The notes: generated by a model from the sequence alone, not told the origin. A DNA stretch of 64,000 nt from Njordibacter sp937773555 (GCF_047730085.1 NZ_CP159830.1:2542001-2606000), one strand, 5' to 3'; positions 1 through 9,296 are shown, numbered from the stretch's first letter. Program-made: numbers and translations.

Positions 1-69
1 AAATCTCGTTTAAATGGCACGCCAACATGGCATGCCGGTTATCCTAATGTATTTTTGCTTGCCTGGGGG

Positions 70-1497
70 TTATTTGGGAACAAGCAAAGCCATCACTTCT
101 AAGTGGGGTGTATGGGGAAACATATCAATGCAACCTACTTTAGCAACGGTGAGACCCAGGGTCTGAAATTCTTTTAAATCTCGCGCCATAGACGCAGGGT
201 TGCAAGACACATAAACCACTCGCTCCAATGACTGACCTTTAAGTAATTGGGCAATACCTTTAGCTCCTGCACGGGGAGGATCTAAAAGTGCCTTATTAAA
301 GGACTTTCTTTGCCAAAGCTTGCGGGCACTTGCATCAAACAAATCTGCATGTTCAAAATCGACTAGAGCCAAACCATTTCGCCGGGCGTTTTTACGGCCT
401 TGCTTTACCATGGCGTAGTCACCTTCCAGGGCCAATACTGTAACATGTTGATCAGCCATGCTCGCAATCGGTAGGGCAAAGTTACCTACACCACTGAACA
501 AATCTAATACTTGATCTCCAGCCTGAGGTTGGAGCCATTCTAGAGCTTGAGCAACCATGCCTTGGTTAACCTTAGCGTTTACCTGAACAAAATCTTGCAC
601 TGAAAAATCTAGCTCTATAGGTTTGTCTATTCCTGTCACTGACACGCTATAACTAAGCTCTTGGGCACTGCCGCTTAACCACAGATCATCATGATCAGTT
701 TGTTGACACACAATACTAAGCGCATATTGGGCACCAAAACTGGCTAACAGCTGATGATCTTCTGGAGTTGGGGTGGCGGACATTTTTAAACTAATGCAGA
801 CCCCCGAATTAACTTGCAGTAACTCCACATGGGTTACCCATTGAGTGTGTTCCATTGCTACTAATATGTCATGCAGGGGCCCCAACAAGTTAGACAAAGC
901 GGGTTCCAACACCGGGCATTGGCTAATAGGTACAATGTGTTTATGGCCACTTTGGCGAAAGCCCAGTAATAAGGTTTTGCTGTCAGCAAAATAACGGGTT
1001 GCCAGTTGCGCTCGGCGGCGGTAGCCCAAGTTCTCACCAATGATAGGGGGCACCCATTGTTGAGGTTCAATATCTGCCAAACGACGCAGTTGCTCACCAA
1101 TGGCTAGTTGCTTGAAACTAACCTGAGCCGCTGATTCTAGGTGCTGCAACTGGCAACCACCGCAGGTCTCATACACCGGGCAGAAAGGTTCAACGCGATA
1201 TTCGCTGACTTGTTGGATCTCCAGCAACCGGGCTTCAGCGTGGGTTTTGTGGTCACTAAGCACTTCTGCTTTAACAGTTTCACCCTGTAACCCGCCTTCA
1301 ACGAAAATTGTCTTGCCTTGCCACCTACCCACGCCACGGCCATTATGACTTAGGCTATCAAGATCTAGGTTGATATGCTTGCCAACGGGCAAGGTAACAA
1401 CTTCGACATCTACGTGGGCTTGAGAGCGCTTTTGTTTAGCTGAAGCCGAAGGGTTTTTAAGTTTGAGTTTGCGCTGTAAGGGCGATAAACGGGCCAT
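70..1497 (-). CDS. rlmD: 23S rRNA (uracil-5-)-methyltransferase RlmD
   Basis: SAM-dependent enzyme that methylates a conserved uracil of 23S rRNA (U1939 in E. coli). The 475-residue protein has a basic N-terminus, a TRAM RNA-binding domain at about residues 35-95, four cysteines expected to bind a [4Fe-4S] cluster (C106, C112, C115, C194), a SAM motif (LDLFSGVGNFALP, about 331-343), LDPPRAG near 405, and the catalytic Cys in VSCNPASMARD (C432). The start is the ATG two bases after the cysM stop, so the two are co-transcribed. In related genomes relA usually follows rlmD; only 69 bases remain here and they do not identify the next gene. Family assignment is firm; the exact target base is inferred from the family. 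Confidence 0.95.
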   Translation of the reverse strand: MARLSPLQRKLKLKNPSASAKQKRSQAHVDVEVVTLPVGKHINLDLDSLSHNGRGVGRWQGKTIFVEGGLQGETVKAEVLSDHKTHAEARLLEIQQVSEYRVEPFCPVYETCGGCQLQHLESAAQVSFKQLAIGEQLRRLADIEPQQWVPPIIGENLGYRRRAQLATRYFADSKTLLLGFRQSGHKHIVPISQCPVLEPALSNLLGPLHDILVAMEHTQWVTHVELLQVNSGVCISLKMSATPTPEDHQLLASFGAQYALSIVCQQTDHDDLWLSGSAQELSYSVSVTGIDKPIELDFSVQDFVQVNAKVNQGMVAQALEWLQPQAGDQVLDLFSGVGNFALPIASMADQHVTVLALEGDYAMVKQGRKNARRNGLALVDFEHADLFDASARKLWQRKSFNKALLDPPRAGAKGIAQLLKGQSLERVVYVSCNPASMARDLKEFQTLGLTVAKVGCIDMFPHTPHLEVMALLVPK

Positions 1498-1499
1498 AA

Positions 1500-2390
1500 T
1501 TAAACAAATACTCCAGTGGATAAGTAGCGATCACCACGATCACAAATAATACAGACAATAATGGCGTTTTCCACCTGCTTAGACAAACGCAAGGCACCAG
1601 CTACAGAACCGCCAGAAGAGACTCCAGCAAAAATACCTTCCTCAGTAGCTAAGGCTTTCATTGTTGTTTCTGCTTCGGCCTGGTCCATGTCAATAATGGC
1701 GTCTACTTTTGCTGCATCAAAAATACTTGGCAAATAAGCTTCTGGCCAGCGGCGGATACCAGGGATGGAGGAATCTGGCGTTGGCTGTAACCCATGGATT
1801 TGCACCTCTGGGTTTTGTTCCTTTAAATAGGCCGACAATCCCATAATAGTACCGGTAGTTCCCATGGAACTTACCATATGAGTAATTTTTCCTTGGGTTT
1901 GCTGCCAAATCTCAGGGCCTGTTGTACGATAATGGGCCAACGGGTTATCACTATTGGCAAATTGATCCAGCACCTTACCTTCACCCCTAGCCTGCATAGC
2001 TGACGCTAAATCCCGAGCACTCTCCATGCCTTGGGCTGCTGTCACTGTAATCAGCTCGGCACCATAAGCAGCCATAGAGGCCTTACGTTCTGAACTCATG
2101 TTATCGGGCATGATTAACTTTAGCTTGTAGCCTTTGATGGCGGCTACCATGGCTAAAGCAATCCCTGTGTTGCCACTAGTCGCTTCGATAAGCACATCAC
2201 CTGGCTGGATATCACCCCGCTTTTCTGCTTCAGCGATCATACTCAAGGCAGGGCGATCTTTTACTGAGCCAGCAGGATTGTTACCCTCTAGCTTAGCGAG
2301 AATAATATTACTGGTATTGCCCGGCAAACGTTGCAGGCGAACCAACGGGGTCTTGCCTACATAGTCTTCTATTGTGGGGAACGTGTGCAT
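1500..2390 (-). CDS. cysM: Cysteine synthase B
   Basis: PLP enzyme that makes cysteine from O-acetylserine and sulfide; the CysM branch can also use thiosulfate. At 296 residues it is CysM-length, shorter than CysK. The motif KLEGNNPAGSVKDRPA carries the PLP lysine (K44), and SSMGTTGTIMG and EATSGNTGIA are the phosphate and substrate loops. It sits between acpS and rlmD, the neighbourhood usual for cysM in Pseudomonas-like bacteria, which supports CysM over CysK. No separate promoter is evident in the 21-base gap after acpS, so it is probably read as part of the upstream operon. Confidence 0.93.
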   Translation of the reverse strand: MHTFPTIEDYVGKTPLVRLQRLPGNTSNIILAKLEGNNPAGSVKDRPALSMIAEAEKRGDIQPGDVLIEATSGNTGIALAMVAAIKGYKLKLIMPDNMSSERKASMAAYGAELITVTAAQGMESARDLASAMQARGEGKVLDQFANSDNPLAHYRTTGPEIWQQTQGKITHMVSSMGTTGTIMGLSAYLKEQNPEVQIHGLQPTPDSSIPGIRRWPEAYLPSIFDAAKVDAIIDMDQAEAETTMKALATEEGIFAGVSSGGSVAGALRLSKQVENAIIVCIICDRGDRYLSTGVFV

Positions 2391-2411
2391 ACTAACCTCG
2401 AGTTAACATCC

Positions 2412-2786
2412 CTAGCTTAGCACTACAAAGGCTAAGGCTTGGTCTAATTCATCAGCAATACTAATATGAGCTATTTGGCTACCCAAATCAGCTTGTCGTT
2501 GCGCAGCTGCACCACTAAAAATAAGCAGAGGCGCACCCATTTCATCATGTTCTATATGCATGTGTTGCCAGGAAATACCGCGCCCAATGCCCGTTCCTAA
2601 GGCTTTGGCAGCAGCTTCTTTGGCGGCAAACCGTTTGGCTAAAAAAGCAGCAGGTTGGCTGGCGACATCAAACTGAGTCAGTTCAAACTCAGTAAGTATT
2701 CGTTGTGCAAATTTCCGCCCCGTGCGCTTTAACGCCGCTTCAATACGAGCAGTTGCTACTATGTCGGTGCCAATACCCTTAACCAT
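2412..2786 (-). CDS. acpS: Holo-[acyl-carrier-protein] synthase
   Basis: Transfers 4'-phosphopantetheine from CoA to the serine of apo-acyl carrier protein, activating fatty-acid synthesis in the cytoplasm. The 124-residue length is typical. The N-terminal GIGTDIV carries the Mg-binding Asp (D8), and FAAKEAAAKALGTG carries the second metal ligand (E57). The gene follows pdxJ after about 21 bases, the pdxJ-acpS order conserved in gammaproteobacteria. Translation starts at ATG (MVKGIGTD). Confidence 0.95.
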   Translation of the reverse strand: MVKGIGTDIVATARIEAALKRTGRKFAQRILTEFELTQFDVASQPAAFLAKRFAAKEAAAKALGTGIGRGISWQHMHIEHDEMGAPLLIFSGAAAQRQADLGSQIAHISIADELDQALAFVVLS

Positions 2787-2807
2787 GTGCAGTTTCGCTC
2801 TTCCTAG

Positions 2808-3569
2808 CTAAACGCGGCTAGGGCGGTGGGGTTCACGGGCCGCTAACATTAATGCTTTCATATTCTTTATCGCCTGAGGCAGGCCCACAAATAACGCATC
2901 TGCTATCAAAGAATGGCCTATATTAAGTTCATTGATTTCAGGGATAGCAGCGATGGCTTCTACGTTTTGTAAGTTAAGGCCATGGCCTGCGTTAACAACA
3001 AGTCCAATACTGGCAGCATACGCTGCACATTCGGCTATACGCACAAGTTCGGCATGCTGCTGGGCATAAGTTGTGGCGTCTGCATAAGCCCCTGTGTGTA
3101 ACTCTATAAGCTGCGCACCTGTGCGCTTGCTTGCATCTATCTGCTGTTTGTCTGCATCTACAAACAAAGAAATTTGGGTGCCTACGGCTTGCATACGCTG
3201 ACACGCCGATTTAATTTTGGCTTCTTGAGAAACCACATCTAGGCCTCCCTCCGTGGTGAGTTCTTGGCGCTTTTCTGGCACTAAACACACATAAGCTGGG
3301 GCAATTTCCACAGCTAGATCGACCATTGTGTCAGTGACTGCAATCTCAAAATTCATCCGCGTTTGTAACACTTGCGCCATCACACGCACATCACGTTCCT
3401 GAATGTGGCGCGCATCTTCACGCAAGTGCACTGTAATACCGTCTGCACCAGCTTGCTCTGCGTCTAACGCGGCTTTTACTGGGTCGGGATAACGCGTGCC
3501 CCTTGCTTGGCGCAAGGTGGCAACGTGGTCTACATTAACACCTAATAAAATTCTATTTGGATCCACCAT
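2808..3569 (-). CDS. pdxJ: Pyridoxine 5'-phosphate synthase
   Basis: Condenses 3-amino-2-oxopropyl phosphate with 1-deoxy-D-xylulose 5-phosphate to pyridoxine 5'-phosphate, the last ring-closing step of the DXP-dependent vitamin B6 route. The 253-residue TIM-barrel protein begins with LLGVNVDHVATLRQARG. It also has the ITVHLREDARHI and ELHTGAYA segments and the C-terminal NAGHGLNLQNV and LNIGHSLIADALF loops. It lies between recO and acpS as in many proteobacteria. PLP made here serves cysM and ilvA in the same window, although that link is metabolic only. Confidence 0.96.
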   Translation of the reverse strand: MVDPNRILLGVNVDHVATLRQARGTRYPDPVKAALDAEQAGADGITVHLREDARHIQERDVRVMAQVLQTRMNFEIAVTDTMVDLAVEIAPAYVCLVPEKRQELTTEGGLDVVSQEAKIKSACQRMQAVGTQISLFVDADKQQIDASKRTGAQLIELHTGAYADATTYAQQHAELVRIAECAAYAASIGLVVNAGHGLNLQNVEAIAAIPEINELNIGHSLIADALFVGLPQAIKNMKALMLAAREPHRPSRV

Positions 3570-3622
3570 GTCTTACTTTCTCCTAGTTGTCGCTAGTCTT
3601 TATTTCCACTACCTATAATGAG

Positions 3623-4348
3623 TTACTTTTTAACAATAGTGTGAAATAGGTTACGGCTGTGAATTGGCTTGCCATCCAACAACTGGTCTAAATTAGCTCG
3701 TGCCATGTACTTAGCCACTCTGAGGCATTGTCTGTCTGCGTAATAACCTGCAGCTAATTGTAGCAGCACCTTGCCGCTAATCGAAGGAGGGACATCTGGC
3801 TCATCATGAGGGGTTTGGGTTACACAAACTCCCTGCAGAGGATGTAACTGATAACTTGCATCAGCTACCACCGGCTGGCCCGATATATAGTCTTTATCTA
3901 ACACCATATGATACCCCAGTTCGTCCATTAGATGGACTTCAAACGGACGCAAACATTGCTCAATTAAAGGATTATCCATCAACTCATTGAGCAAGGCTTG
4001 ATAGTAAGCAAATAAGTTTGGGTGGGGATCATCGCTAGCTAGCAAGTTGAGCAATAGTTCATTAACATAAAGGCCACTGTACAAGCTATTACCCACTATG
4101 GCTAACGGTGCACCTGCACCCTCAAATTGCACACTTGTCCGTAATTCACCCCGCCCAGTGAAACTCACCATAAGCGGCGTAAAGGGCTGCACTAAAGCGC
4201 GTTTAGCTGGCTGCTTACCCTGGGCTTTTCGTGCCCCGTGAACAATGACCGACACACGGCCTTGATTTAGCGTGAACAAATCGGCAATCACACTGGTCTC
4301 CCGCCATGGGCGGCTGTGCAATACGTAGGCCGGCTGCTGCTCATTCAC
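3623..4348 (-). CDS. recO: DNA repair protein RecO
   Basis: Helps load RecA on SSB-coated single-stranded DNA in the RecFOR gap-repair pathway. The 241-residue length is normal. The N-terminal OB-fold shows AYVLHSRPWRETSVIADLFT and RVSVIVHGARK; a helical domain follows (LNELLLNLL, FEVHLMDELGY). The zinc-finger cysteines found in many RecO proteins are not evident as a CxxC set, as in the E. coli type. The ATG lies 5 bases after the era stop, so translation is probably coupled to era. Confidence 0.92.
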   Translation of the reverse strand: MNEQQPAYVLHSRPWRETSVIADLFTLNQGRVSVIVHGARKAQGKQPAKRALVQPFTPLMVSFTGRGELRTSVQFEGAGAPLAIVGNSLYSGLYVNELLLNLLASDDPHPNLFAYYQALLNELMDNPLIEQCLRPFEVHLMDELGYHMVLDKDYISGQPVVADASYQLHPLQGVCVTQTPHDEPDVPPSISGKVLLQLAAGYYADRQCLRVAKYMARANLDQLLDGKPIHSRNLFHTIVKK

Positions 4349-4353
4349 CTTGA

Positions 4354-5289
4354 TTAATCGAGGCCGTCGTAGCCTAGGCTTTGCAAAGCACGCTCGTCAT
4401 CAGACCAACCGCTTTTCACCTTTACCCAGAGCTTAAGCATAACTTTACACTCAAACATACGTTCCATATCAACCCGCGCATCACGCCCAATCTGTTTAAT
4501 TCGGTCGCCTTTGTCGCCAATAAGAATACGTTTTTGGCCTTTTCGCTCTACTAAAATTAAAGCGCCTATATGCAATACAGGGCCGTCTTGAGCGAACTCT
4601 TCTATTTCTACTGTCATTTGATAAGGCAGCTCGTCACCAAGTTGGCGCATGATTTTTTCACGAATCAACTCCGCAGTGATAAAGCGCGCACTGCGGTCGG
4701 TCACTTGATCTTCAGGGAAAAAATGGCGCCCATTTGGAAGTTGATCAAGCACACATTGCTCCAGCTGTTCTACCGATGCGCCTGTATGGGCTGCAATGGG
4801 AACTAACACAGCGTTAGGCAAACGTTGCTGAACCTCCTGTAAATACGGCAACAAAGATTGCTTATCATCCAGTATGTCAATTTTATTTATTGCTAAAATA
4901 ACAGGGCAGTTAGCCGCTTTAACTTTTTCATACACGTGCTCATCAGCTTCATTCCACCGCGTACGATCGACCATAAAAATCACCAAGTCTACATGCTTTA
5001 AAGCACTAGATGCGGCCTTGTTCATGTAGCGGTTAATCGCCTTGTCGGCTTGGTCTATATGTAAGCCAGGCGTATCCACATAAACAACCTGCACGTCACC
5101 TTCGGTTTTAATACCCAGAATTTGATGGCGTGTAGTTTGTGGCTTACGAGAAGTGATACTAATTTTTTGGCCCAAAATACGGTTGAGCAAAGTTGACTTG
5201 CCCACATTAGGGCGGCCTACAATAGCGACGTAGCCACACTTTGTGCTGCTGTCATTTTGGGCTGCTAGCCAAGTGTCTAGATCTGTCAT
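4354..5289 (-). CDS. era: GTPase Era, 16S rRNA-binding
   Basis: Essential GTPase that binds the 3' end of 16S rRNA during 30S maturation. It has G1 (GRPNVGKS), G3 (DTPGLH), G4 (NKID) and a C-terminal KH domain with GDKGDRIKQIG. The reading frame is open back to a TTG at 5322 inside rnc. I choose the ATG at 5289 (MTDLDTW): it gives a normal 311-residue Era starting 13 bases after the rnc stop, without extra N-terminal residues. The rnc-era-recO order is conserved and couples rRNA processing with 30S assembly. Confidence 0.95.
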   Translation of the reverse strand: MTDLDTWLAAQNDSSTKCGYVAIVGRPNVGKSTLLNRILGQKISITSRKPQTTRHQILGIKTEGDVQVVYVDTPGLHIDQADKAINRYMNKAASSALKHVDLVIFMVDRTRWNEADEHVYEKVKAANCPVILAINKIDILDDKQSLLPYLQEVQQRLPNAVLVPIAAHTGASVEQLEQCVLDQLPNGRHFFPEDQVTDRSARFITAELIREKIMRQLGDELPYQMTVEIEEFAQDGPVLHIGALILVERKGQKRILIGDKGDRIKQIGRDARVDMERMFECKVMLKLWVKVKSGWSDDERALQSLGYDGLD

Positions 5290-5302
5290 GATATATTTTC
5301 TA

Positions 5303-6010
5303 CTATAAAGATTCTTGACCAAGCTGCTGCAATGCTAGCGTGGCCGATTTCTGTTCTGCGATGCGGCGACTGGAGGCTTCCGCTTTGGTGGGCTTATCTA
5401 GTAGGCTACTGTGGCATTCTATAATAAACATTTGCTCATGATCCTGCCCTTTAACATCGACCAATTGGTATATGGGCAAGTCAGATTTCTTAGCCTGCAA
5501 GTATTCCTGCAAGCGTGTTTTAGGGTCTTTTTGGGTGTCTGACAAACTCAGATTTTCTAGTCGAGAGGTAAACCAAGCTAAAATACGGGCTTGGCAAACA
5601 GCCATTCCCGCATCTTTGTAAATCGCACCAATAAGGGCCTCAGTGGCGTCCGCCAAAATCGATTCGCGTCGCTGCCCACCACTCTTTAATTCACCTGCAC
5701 CTAGCTTCAGACAAGGGCCAATGTGCATTTCTTTTGCCACTTGGGCAAGGGTCACACCTTTTACTAAGCCTGCGCGTAAACGACTTAATTGGCCTTCACG
5801 GGCTTTAGGGAATTTATCAAACAAAGCGTCTGCAATAACAAAGTTAACAATAGAATCTCCTAAAAACTCTAAGCGCTCATTATTATGGTGACCACACGAA
5901 CGGTGCGTTAGCGCCAACTCCAACAGTGTTGTGTCAACAAAGGAATAACCCATTGCAGAACACAAGGTGTTAAGTTTTTGCTGATAGGCCGTCGCGGCAG
6001 GGGCTTTCAT
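5303..6010 (-). CDS. rnc: Ribonuclease III
   Basis: Double-strand-specific endonuclease that processes rRNA precursors and some mRNAs. The 235-residue protein has the signature NERLEFLGDSIVNFVIA (about residues 43-59) with the catalytic acidic residues, a second acidic patch in ADATEALIGAIYKDAG, and a C-terminal dsRNA-binding domain (DPKTRLQEYLQ, ASSRRIAEQKSA). It starts one base after the lepB stop. A plausible substrate in this window is the hairpin region between rpsO and pnp, by analogy with E. coli. Confidence 0.96.
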   Translation of the reverse strand: MKAPAATAYQQKLNTLCSAMGYSFVDTTLLELALTHRSCGHHNNERLEFLGDSIVNFVIADALFDKFPKAREGQLSRLRAGLVKGVTLAQVAKEMHIGPCLKLGAGELKSGGQRRESILADATEALIGAIYKDAGMAVCQARILAWFTSRLENLSLSDTQKDPKTRLQEYLQAKKSDLPIYQLVDVKGQDHEQMFIIECHSSLLDKPTKAEASSRRIAEQKSATLALQQLGQESL

Positions 6011-6011
6011 A

Positions 6012-6815
6012 TTAGTCTATGCTACCTGCCGTACTGAAATTGGGCAAACTAAAGAAGTTTTCCCAATGTAACCACACCGCAACGGCTTTACCAGTGATAT
6101 TTTCTTCGGGCACAAAACCCCAATAACGACTGTCATTACTGCCATCTCTGTTGTCTCCCATCATGAAGTATTTACCTGGAGGAACAGTGACCGCACCATT
6201 TTTCCCAGGGTTTTTGTTTCGCCATATAAGGTGCTCAGCATCCCCAAGCTGCTCTTTATAGATTTCTGTCGTTGGGGACTCATCAGCAATAAAAGTCTGG
6301 GTCATCTGTTTACCGTTAATGTATATAACCTTGTCGCGCAACTCTAAGGTATCCCCAGGCACAGCTACCACTCGCTTAATATACTTAATCGCTGTATCTT
6401 TTGGATACTTGAACACCATAACATCGCCTACTTTTGGCTCATTGTAGTCAAACACTTTAGTGCCCAATACTGGCAAACGTATACCATATTCAAACTTATT
6501 CACCACAATAAAGTCGCCTACAGTAAGGGTAGGCAGCATAGAACCTGAAGGAATCTGGTATGGCTCCATAAAAAAAGAACGCAGTATCAGCACAAAGGCC
6601 AACACAGGAAAAAATGAACGGCTGTATTCTGCAAACAGTGGTTCACGCATTACTTTTTGTTGGTCTGCTTGAGGCAGGTTACCACCTGCACTAACCGTTG
6701 CTAGCGCCAAAGCTTTGACGCGTGCAGGTTTCCATAACCACACGTCTAAGGCATAACCAACGCCAAAAAGCCCCACCAGCACGGTGAGCAGTAATTCAAA
6801 ATCAAAATCCATCAT
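6012..6815 (-). CDS. lepB: Signal peptidase I
   Basis: Inner-membrane serine protease that removes signal peptides from exported preproteins on the periplasmic side. At 267 residues it has an N-terminal membrane segment (about 5-27), a second hydrophobic stretch (about 68-82), the nucleophile Ser in PSGSMLPTL (S92), the general-base Lys in AIKYIKRVVAVPGD (K147), and the box MGDNRDGSNDSRYWG. It is arranged lepA-lepB-rnc, the classical order. Two adjacent ATGs open the gene; I keep the first. Confidence 0.96.
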   Translation of the reverse strand: MMDFDFELLLTVLVGLFGVGYALDVWLWKPARVKALALATVSAGGNLPQADQQKVMREPLFAEYSRSFFPVLAFVLILRSFFMEPYQIPSGSMLPTLTVGDFIVVNKFEYGIRLPVLGTKVFDYNEPKVGDVMVFKYPKDTAIKYIKRVVAVPGDTLELRDKVIYINGKQMTQTFIADESPTTEIYKEQLGDAEHLIWRNKNPGKNGAVTVPPGKYFMMGDNRDGSNDSRYWGFVPEENITGKAVAVWLHWENFFSLPNFSTAGSID

Positions 6816-6850
6816 CGTCTATATATCCTTTATGTCTAGTTACTGTCAGC

Positions 6851-8650
6851 TTAGCTATCTAGCTTAAGTACTGCTAAGAAGGCATCCTGCGGGATTTCTA
6901 CACTACCCACCTGTTTCATGCGTTTTTTACCTTCCTTTTGTTTAGACAAGAGTTTTTTCTTACGGCTAATATCACCACCATAACATTTAGCTGTTACGTT
7001 TTTACGCAGCGCTTTAACCGTCGTGCGAGACACGATATTGCCCCCAATAGCGGCCTGAATTGCAACATCAAACATTTGCCGAGGAATGAGCTCTTTCATT
7101 TTTTCACACAAAGCCCTGCCTCGTGACTGGGCGTTATCTCGATGCATAATGACGGCTAAAGCATCCACTCGCTCCCCATTAATAAGAATATCTAAACGGA
7201 CTAGCTTGGCTTCTTCGAACCGGACAAAATTATATTCTAGGGACGCATAACCTCGGCTTACAGACTTAAGACGGTCAAAGAAATCTAGCACTACCTCACT
7301 CATTGGCATGTCATAGGTCAACGCAACCTGAGTGGCAGTAAACTGCATATTCTTTTGTACCCCACGCTTTTGAACACACAAGGTAATGACGTTACCCAAG
7401 TGTTCTTGTGGCACTAAAATATTAGCTTCCACAATAGGTTCACGCATTTCTGCCACACCACCCATATCAGGCAGTTTTGAGGGGTTATCTACGTAGATCA
7501 CCTTGCCATTATTGAGTTCCAGTTCATAGATTACAGTAGGTGCAGTGGTTAATAAATCGAGATTATATTCTCGCTCTAACCGCTCTTGAATAATCTCCAT
7601 GTGTAACATGCCCAAGAACCCGCATCGGAATCCAAAACCTAAGGCATCAGAGCTTTCTGGCTCATAAAATAACGAAGCGTCGTTAAGGCTTAGCTTAGCT
7701 AAGGCTTCACGGAAATCTTCATAGTCATCAGAGCTAGTAGGGAACAAACCCGCATATACCTGGGGCTGAACTTTCTTAAAGCCTGGCAGGCTATCAACAT
7801 CAGACGTTTTAAGATGGGTTAACGTATCGCCAACCGGTGCGCCATGAATATCTTTAATACCCGCAACGACATAACCTACTTCACCCGCACTTAAGATGCC
7901 AGTTTGCTTCCGTTTAGGCGTAAAAATACCAATATCTTCTACACCGTACTGAATGCCAGTAGACTTGACTATGATTTTGTCTTTTTTACGCAACACACCA
8001 TTTTTAATGCGCACCAAAGACACAATGCCAAGGTAGTTGTCGAACCAAGAATCAATGATTAGCGCTTGCAGTGGTTTATCTTCGTCACCAACAGGCGGTG
8101 GAATTAATTCAATTAATTGCTCCAGTACTGCTTCCATACCTAAACCACTTTTAGCCGAGGCTTCAACTGCGTCAGTGGCATCGATACCAATCACTTCTTC
8201 AATTTCTTGCTTTACCTTATCTGGATCAGCTTGAGGCAGGTCCATTTTGTTTAACACAGGCACTACTTCCAAACCCAGCTCTAGGGCCGTATAGCAATTA
8301 GCCACAGATTGCGCCTCTACGCCTTGAGCCGCATCCACAACCAGCAAGGCACCTTCACAGGCCTCTAAAGAGCGAGAAACTTCGTAGGAAAAATCTACGT
8401 GCCCCGGGGTATCTATAAGGTTAAGTTGATAGGTTTTGCCGTCTTTGCTAGGAAAATCCAAAGTTACACTTTGAGCTTTAATGGTGATGCCCCGTTCGCG
8501 CTCTATGTCCATGGAATCCAGCACCTGCTGCTCCATTTCACGATCTGACAAACCGCCACACATTTGGATAAAGCGATCAGCAATAGTGGACTTGCCATGA
8601 TCGATATGGGCGATAATGGAAAAGTTGCGGATCAGGGAGTTGATGGCCAT
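6851..8650 (-). CDS. lepA: Elongation factor 4 (LepA)
   Basis: Ribosome-associated GTPase related to EF-G, linked to initiation and back-translocation. The 599-residue length is canonical. G1 is AHIDHGKST (about 14-22), G3 DTPGH and G4 NKMDLP. The LepA-specific C-terminal domain includes YGGDISRKKKLLSKQKEGKKRMK. A GGAAG motif lies 7 bases before the ATG. It heads the lepA-lepB-rnc-era-recO-pdxJ-acpS-cysM-rlmD run. The rseA-rseB-mucD genes often found upstream are absent here. Confidence 0.97.
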   Translation of the reverse strand: MAINSLIRNFSIIAHIDHGKSTIADRFIQMCGGLSDREMEQQVLDSMDIERERGITIKAQSVTLDFPSKDGKTYQLNLIDTPGHVDFSYEVSRSLEACEGALLVVDAAQGVEAQSVANCYTALELGLEVVPVLNKMDLPQADPDKVKQEIEEVIGIDATDAVEASAKSGLGMEAVLEQLIELIPPPVGDEDKPLQALIIDSWFDNYLGIVSLVRIKNGVLRKKDKIIVKSTGIQYGVEDIGIFTPKRKQTGILSAGEVGYVVAGIKDIHGAPVGDTLTHLKTSDVDSLPGFKKVQPQVYAGLFPTSSDDYEDFREALAKLSLNDASLFYEPESSDALGFGFRCGFLGMLHMEIIQERLEREYNLDLLTTAPTVIYELELNNGKVIYVDNPSKLPDMGGVAEMREPIVEANILVPQEHLGNVITLCVQKRGVQKNMQFTATQVALTYDMPMSEVVLDFFDRLKSVSRGYASLEYNFVRFEEAKLVRLDILINGERVDALAVIMHRDNAQSRGRALCEKMKELIPRQMFDVAIQAAIGGNIVSRTTVKALRKNVTAKCYGGDISRKKKLLSKQKEGKKRMKQVGSVEIPQDAFLAVLKLDS

Positions 8651-8711
8651 GCGATGACTTCCGAGTTACCCCTACCAATAAACCAGGAGTAGGGAGCATA
8701 AAAGAGCGGAA

Positions 8712-8717
8712 TTATAT
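8712..8717 (-). promoter_or_regulatory. Candidate -10 box for the lepA operon
   Basis: On the minus strand an exact TATAAT lies about 60 bases upstream of the lepA ATG, between it and the terminator at 8732-8765. No good -35 hexamer is visible at 16-18 bases, so the call rests on the -10 match and on the terminator just upstream, which makes a new start necessary. Confidence 0.4.
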
Positions 8718-8731
8718 CCTAGTTCAACCCA

Positions 8732-8765
8732 AAAAACCGCAGCAAGTCCACCTGCTGCGGTTTTG
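8732..8765 (-). terminator. Rho-independent terminator after the Spy-like gene
   Basis: A 12-bp perfect stem (AACCGCAGCA type, arms ending in AAAA and TTTT) with an 8-base loop. On the minus strand it is followed by six T residues. It lies 69 bases past the stop of the Spy/CpxP-like gene and before the lepA promoter region, separating the two transcription units. Confidence 0.85.
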
Positions 8766-8833
8766 TTAATGCCATTTAAGGCTATTTTTAATGGTTAAGG
8801 CGAGTGATGTCTCTTTTTAGGAGGGTTTTTCCT

Positions 8834-9253
8834 TTATTCTGTTTGTTTTTTGGTCATTTTCTTACGCATTACTTGGTATTGCTCAACCTGTTCCGGAGTT
8901 AGTAGGTCCGTTATTTGCGTTTCAACATTGGCATGTTTAAGCAACTCATCGCCCTCAACTGCAGATTCATCTTGGCCAGTAATGATTTTTTTAATAGCAC
9001 CTTCCTGCGCCTCTGTCAGATCGAGTACCTTAGTCATGTGCCGAATCATTGTGGCGCTTTCGTTATCGCTTTTAAGGCCATAACCTTCTTGCTTAGTGCT
9101 ATAACTCGCATCGTGATGACAACCTTGGCTGTCTATTTTATTGTCACCTCTAAACTCTTTTTTGCTATCAGCCATAGCCATGCCTATGCCTATTAAACCA
9201 ACTAACCCTAAAGTTGGGAGGATCATTAAGCTGCGCTTGATGTATACTTTAAT
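8834..9253 (-). CDS. Exported LTXXQ-motif protein, Spy/CpxP-like
   Basis: Small periplasmic protein of 139 residues if translation starts at the AUU codon at 9253. From there an n-region with Lys and Arg, a hydrophobic core and AMA-D form a good signal peptide. The mature part has two copies of the LTXXQ signature (LTEAQ and LTPEQ), as in the Spy/CpxP family of envelope-stress chaperones, plus a CHHD patch. An AGGAG lies 7 bases before the AUU. The first ATG (9226) has no Shine-Dalgarno sequence and would lose the positive n-region. A promoter and a possible CpxR site lie upstream and a terminator downstream, so it is a single-gene unit. Similarity to Spy/CpxP is motif-level only; function is inferred. 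Confidence 0.7.
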   Translation of the reverse strand: MKVYIKRSLMILPTLGLVGLIGIGMAMADSKKEFRGDNKIDSQGCHHDASYSTKQEGYGLKSDNESATMIRHMTKVLDLTEAQEGAIKKIITGQDESAVEGDELLKHANVETQITDLLTPEQVEQYQVMRKKMTKKQTE

Positions 9254-9296
9254 GATCTTGCTCCTAAGGTAGATTCCTGCCCACAGCTAAAAATAC

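Noticed and set aside
1..69. Start of relA at the left edge
   Set aside because: The 69 bases show no recognisable RelA N-terminus; gene order suggests it but the sequence does not support a call.
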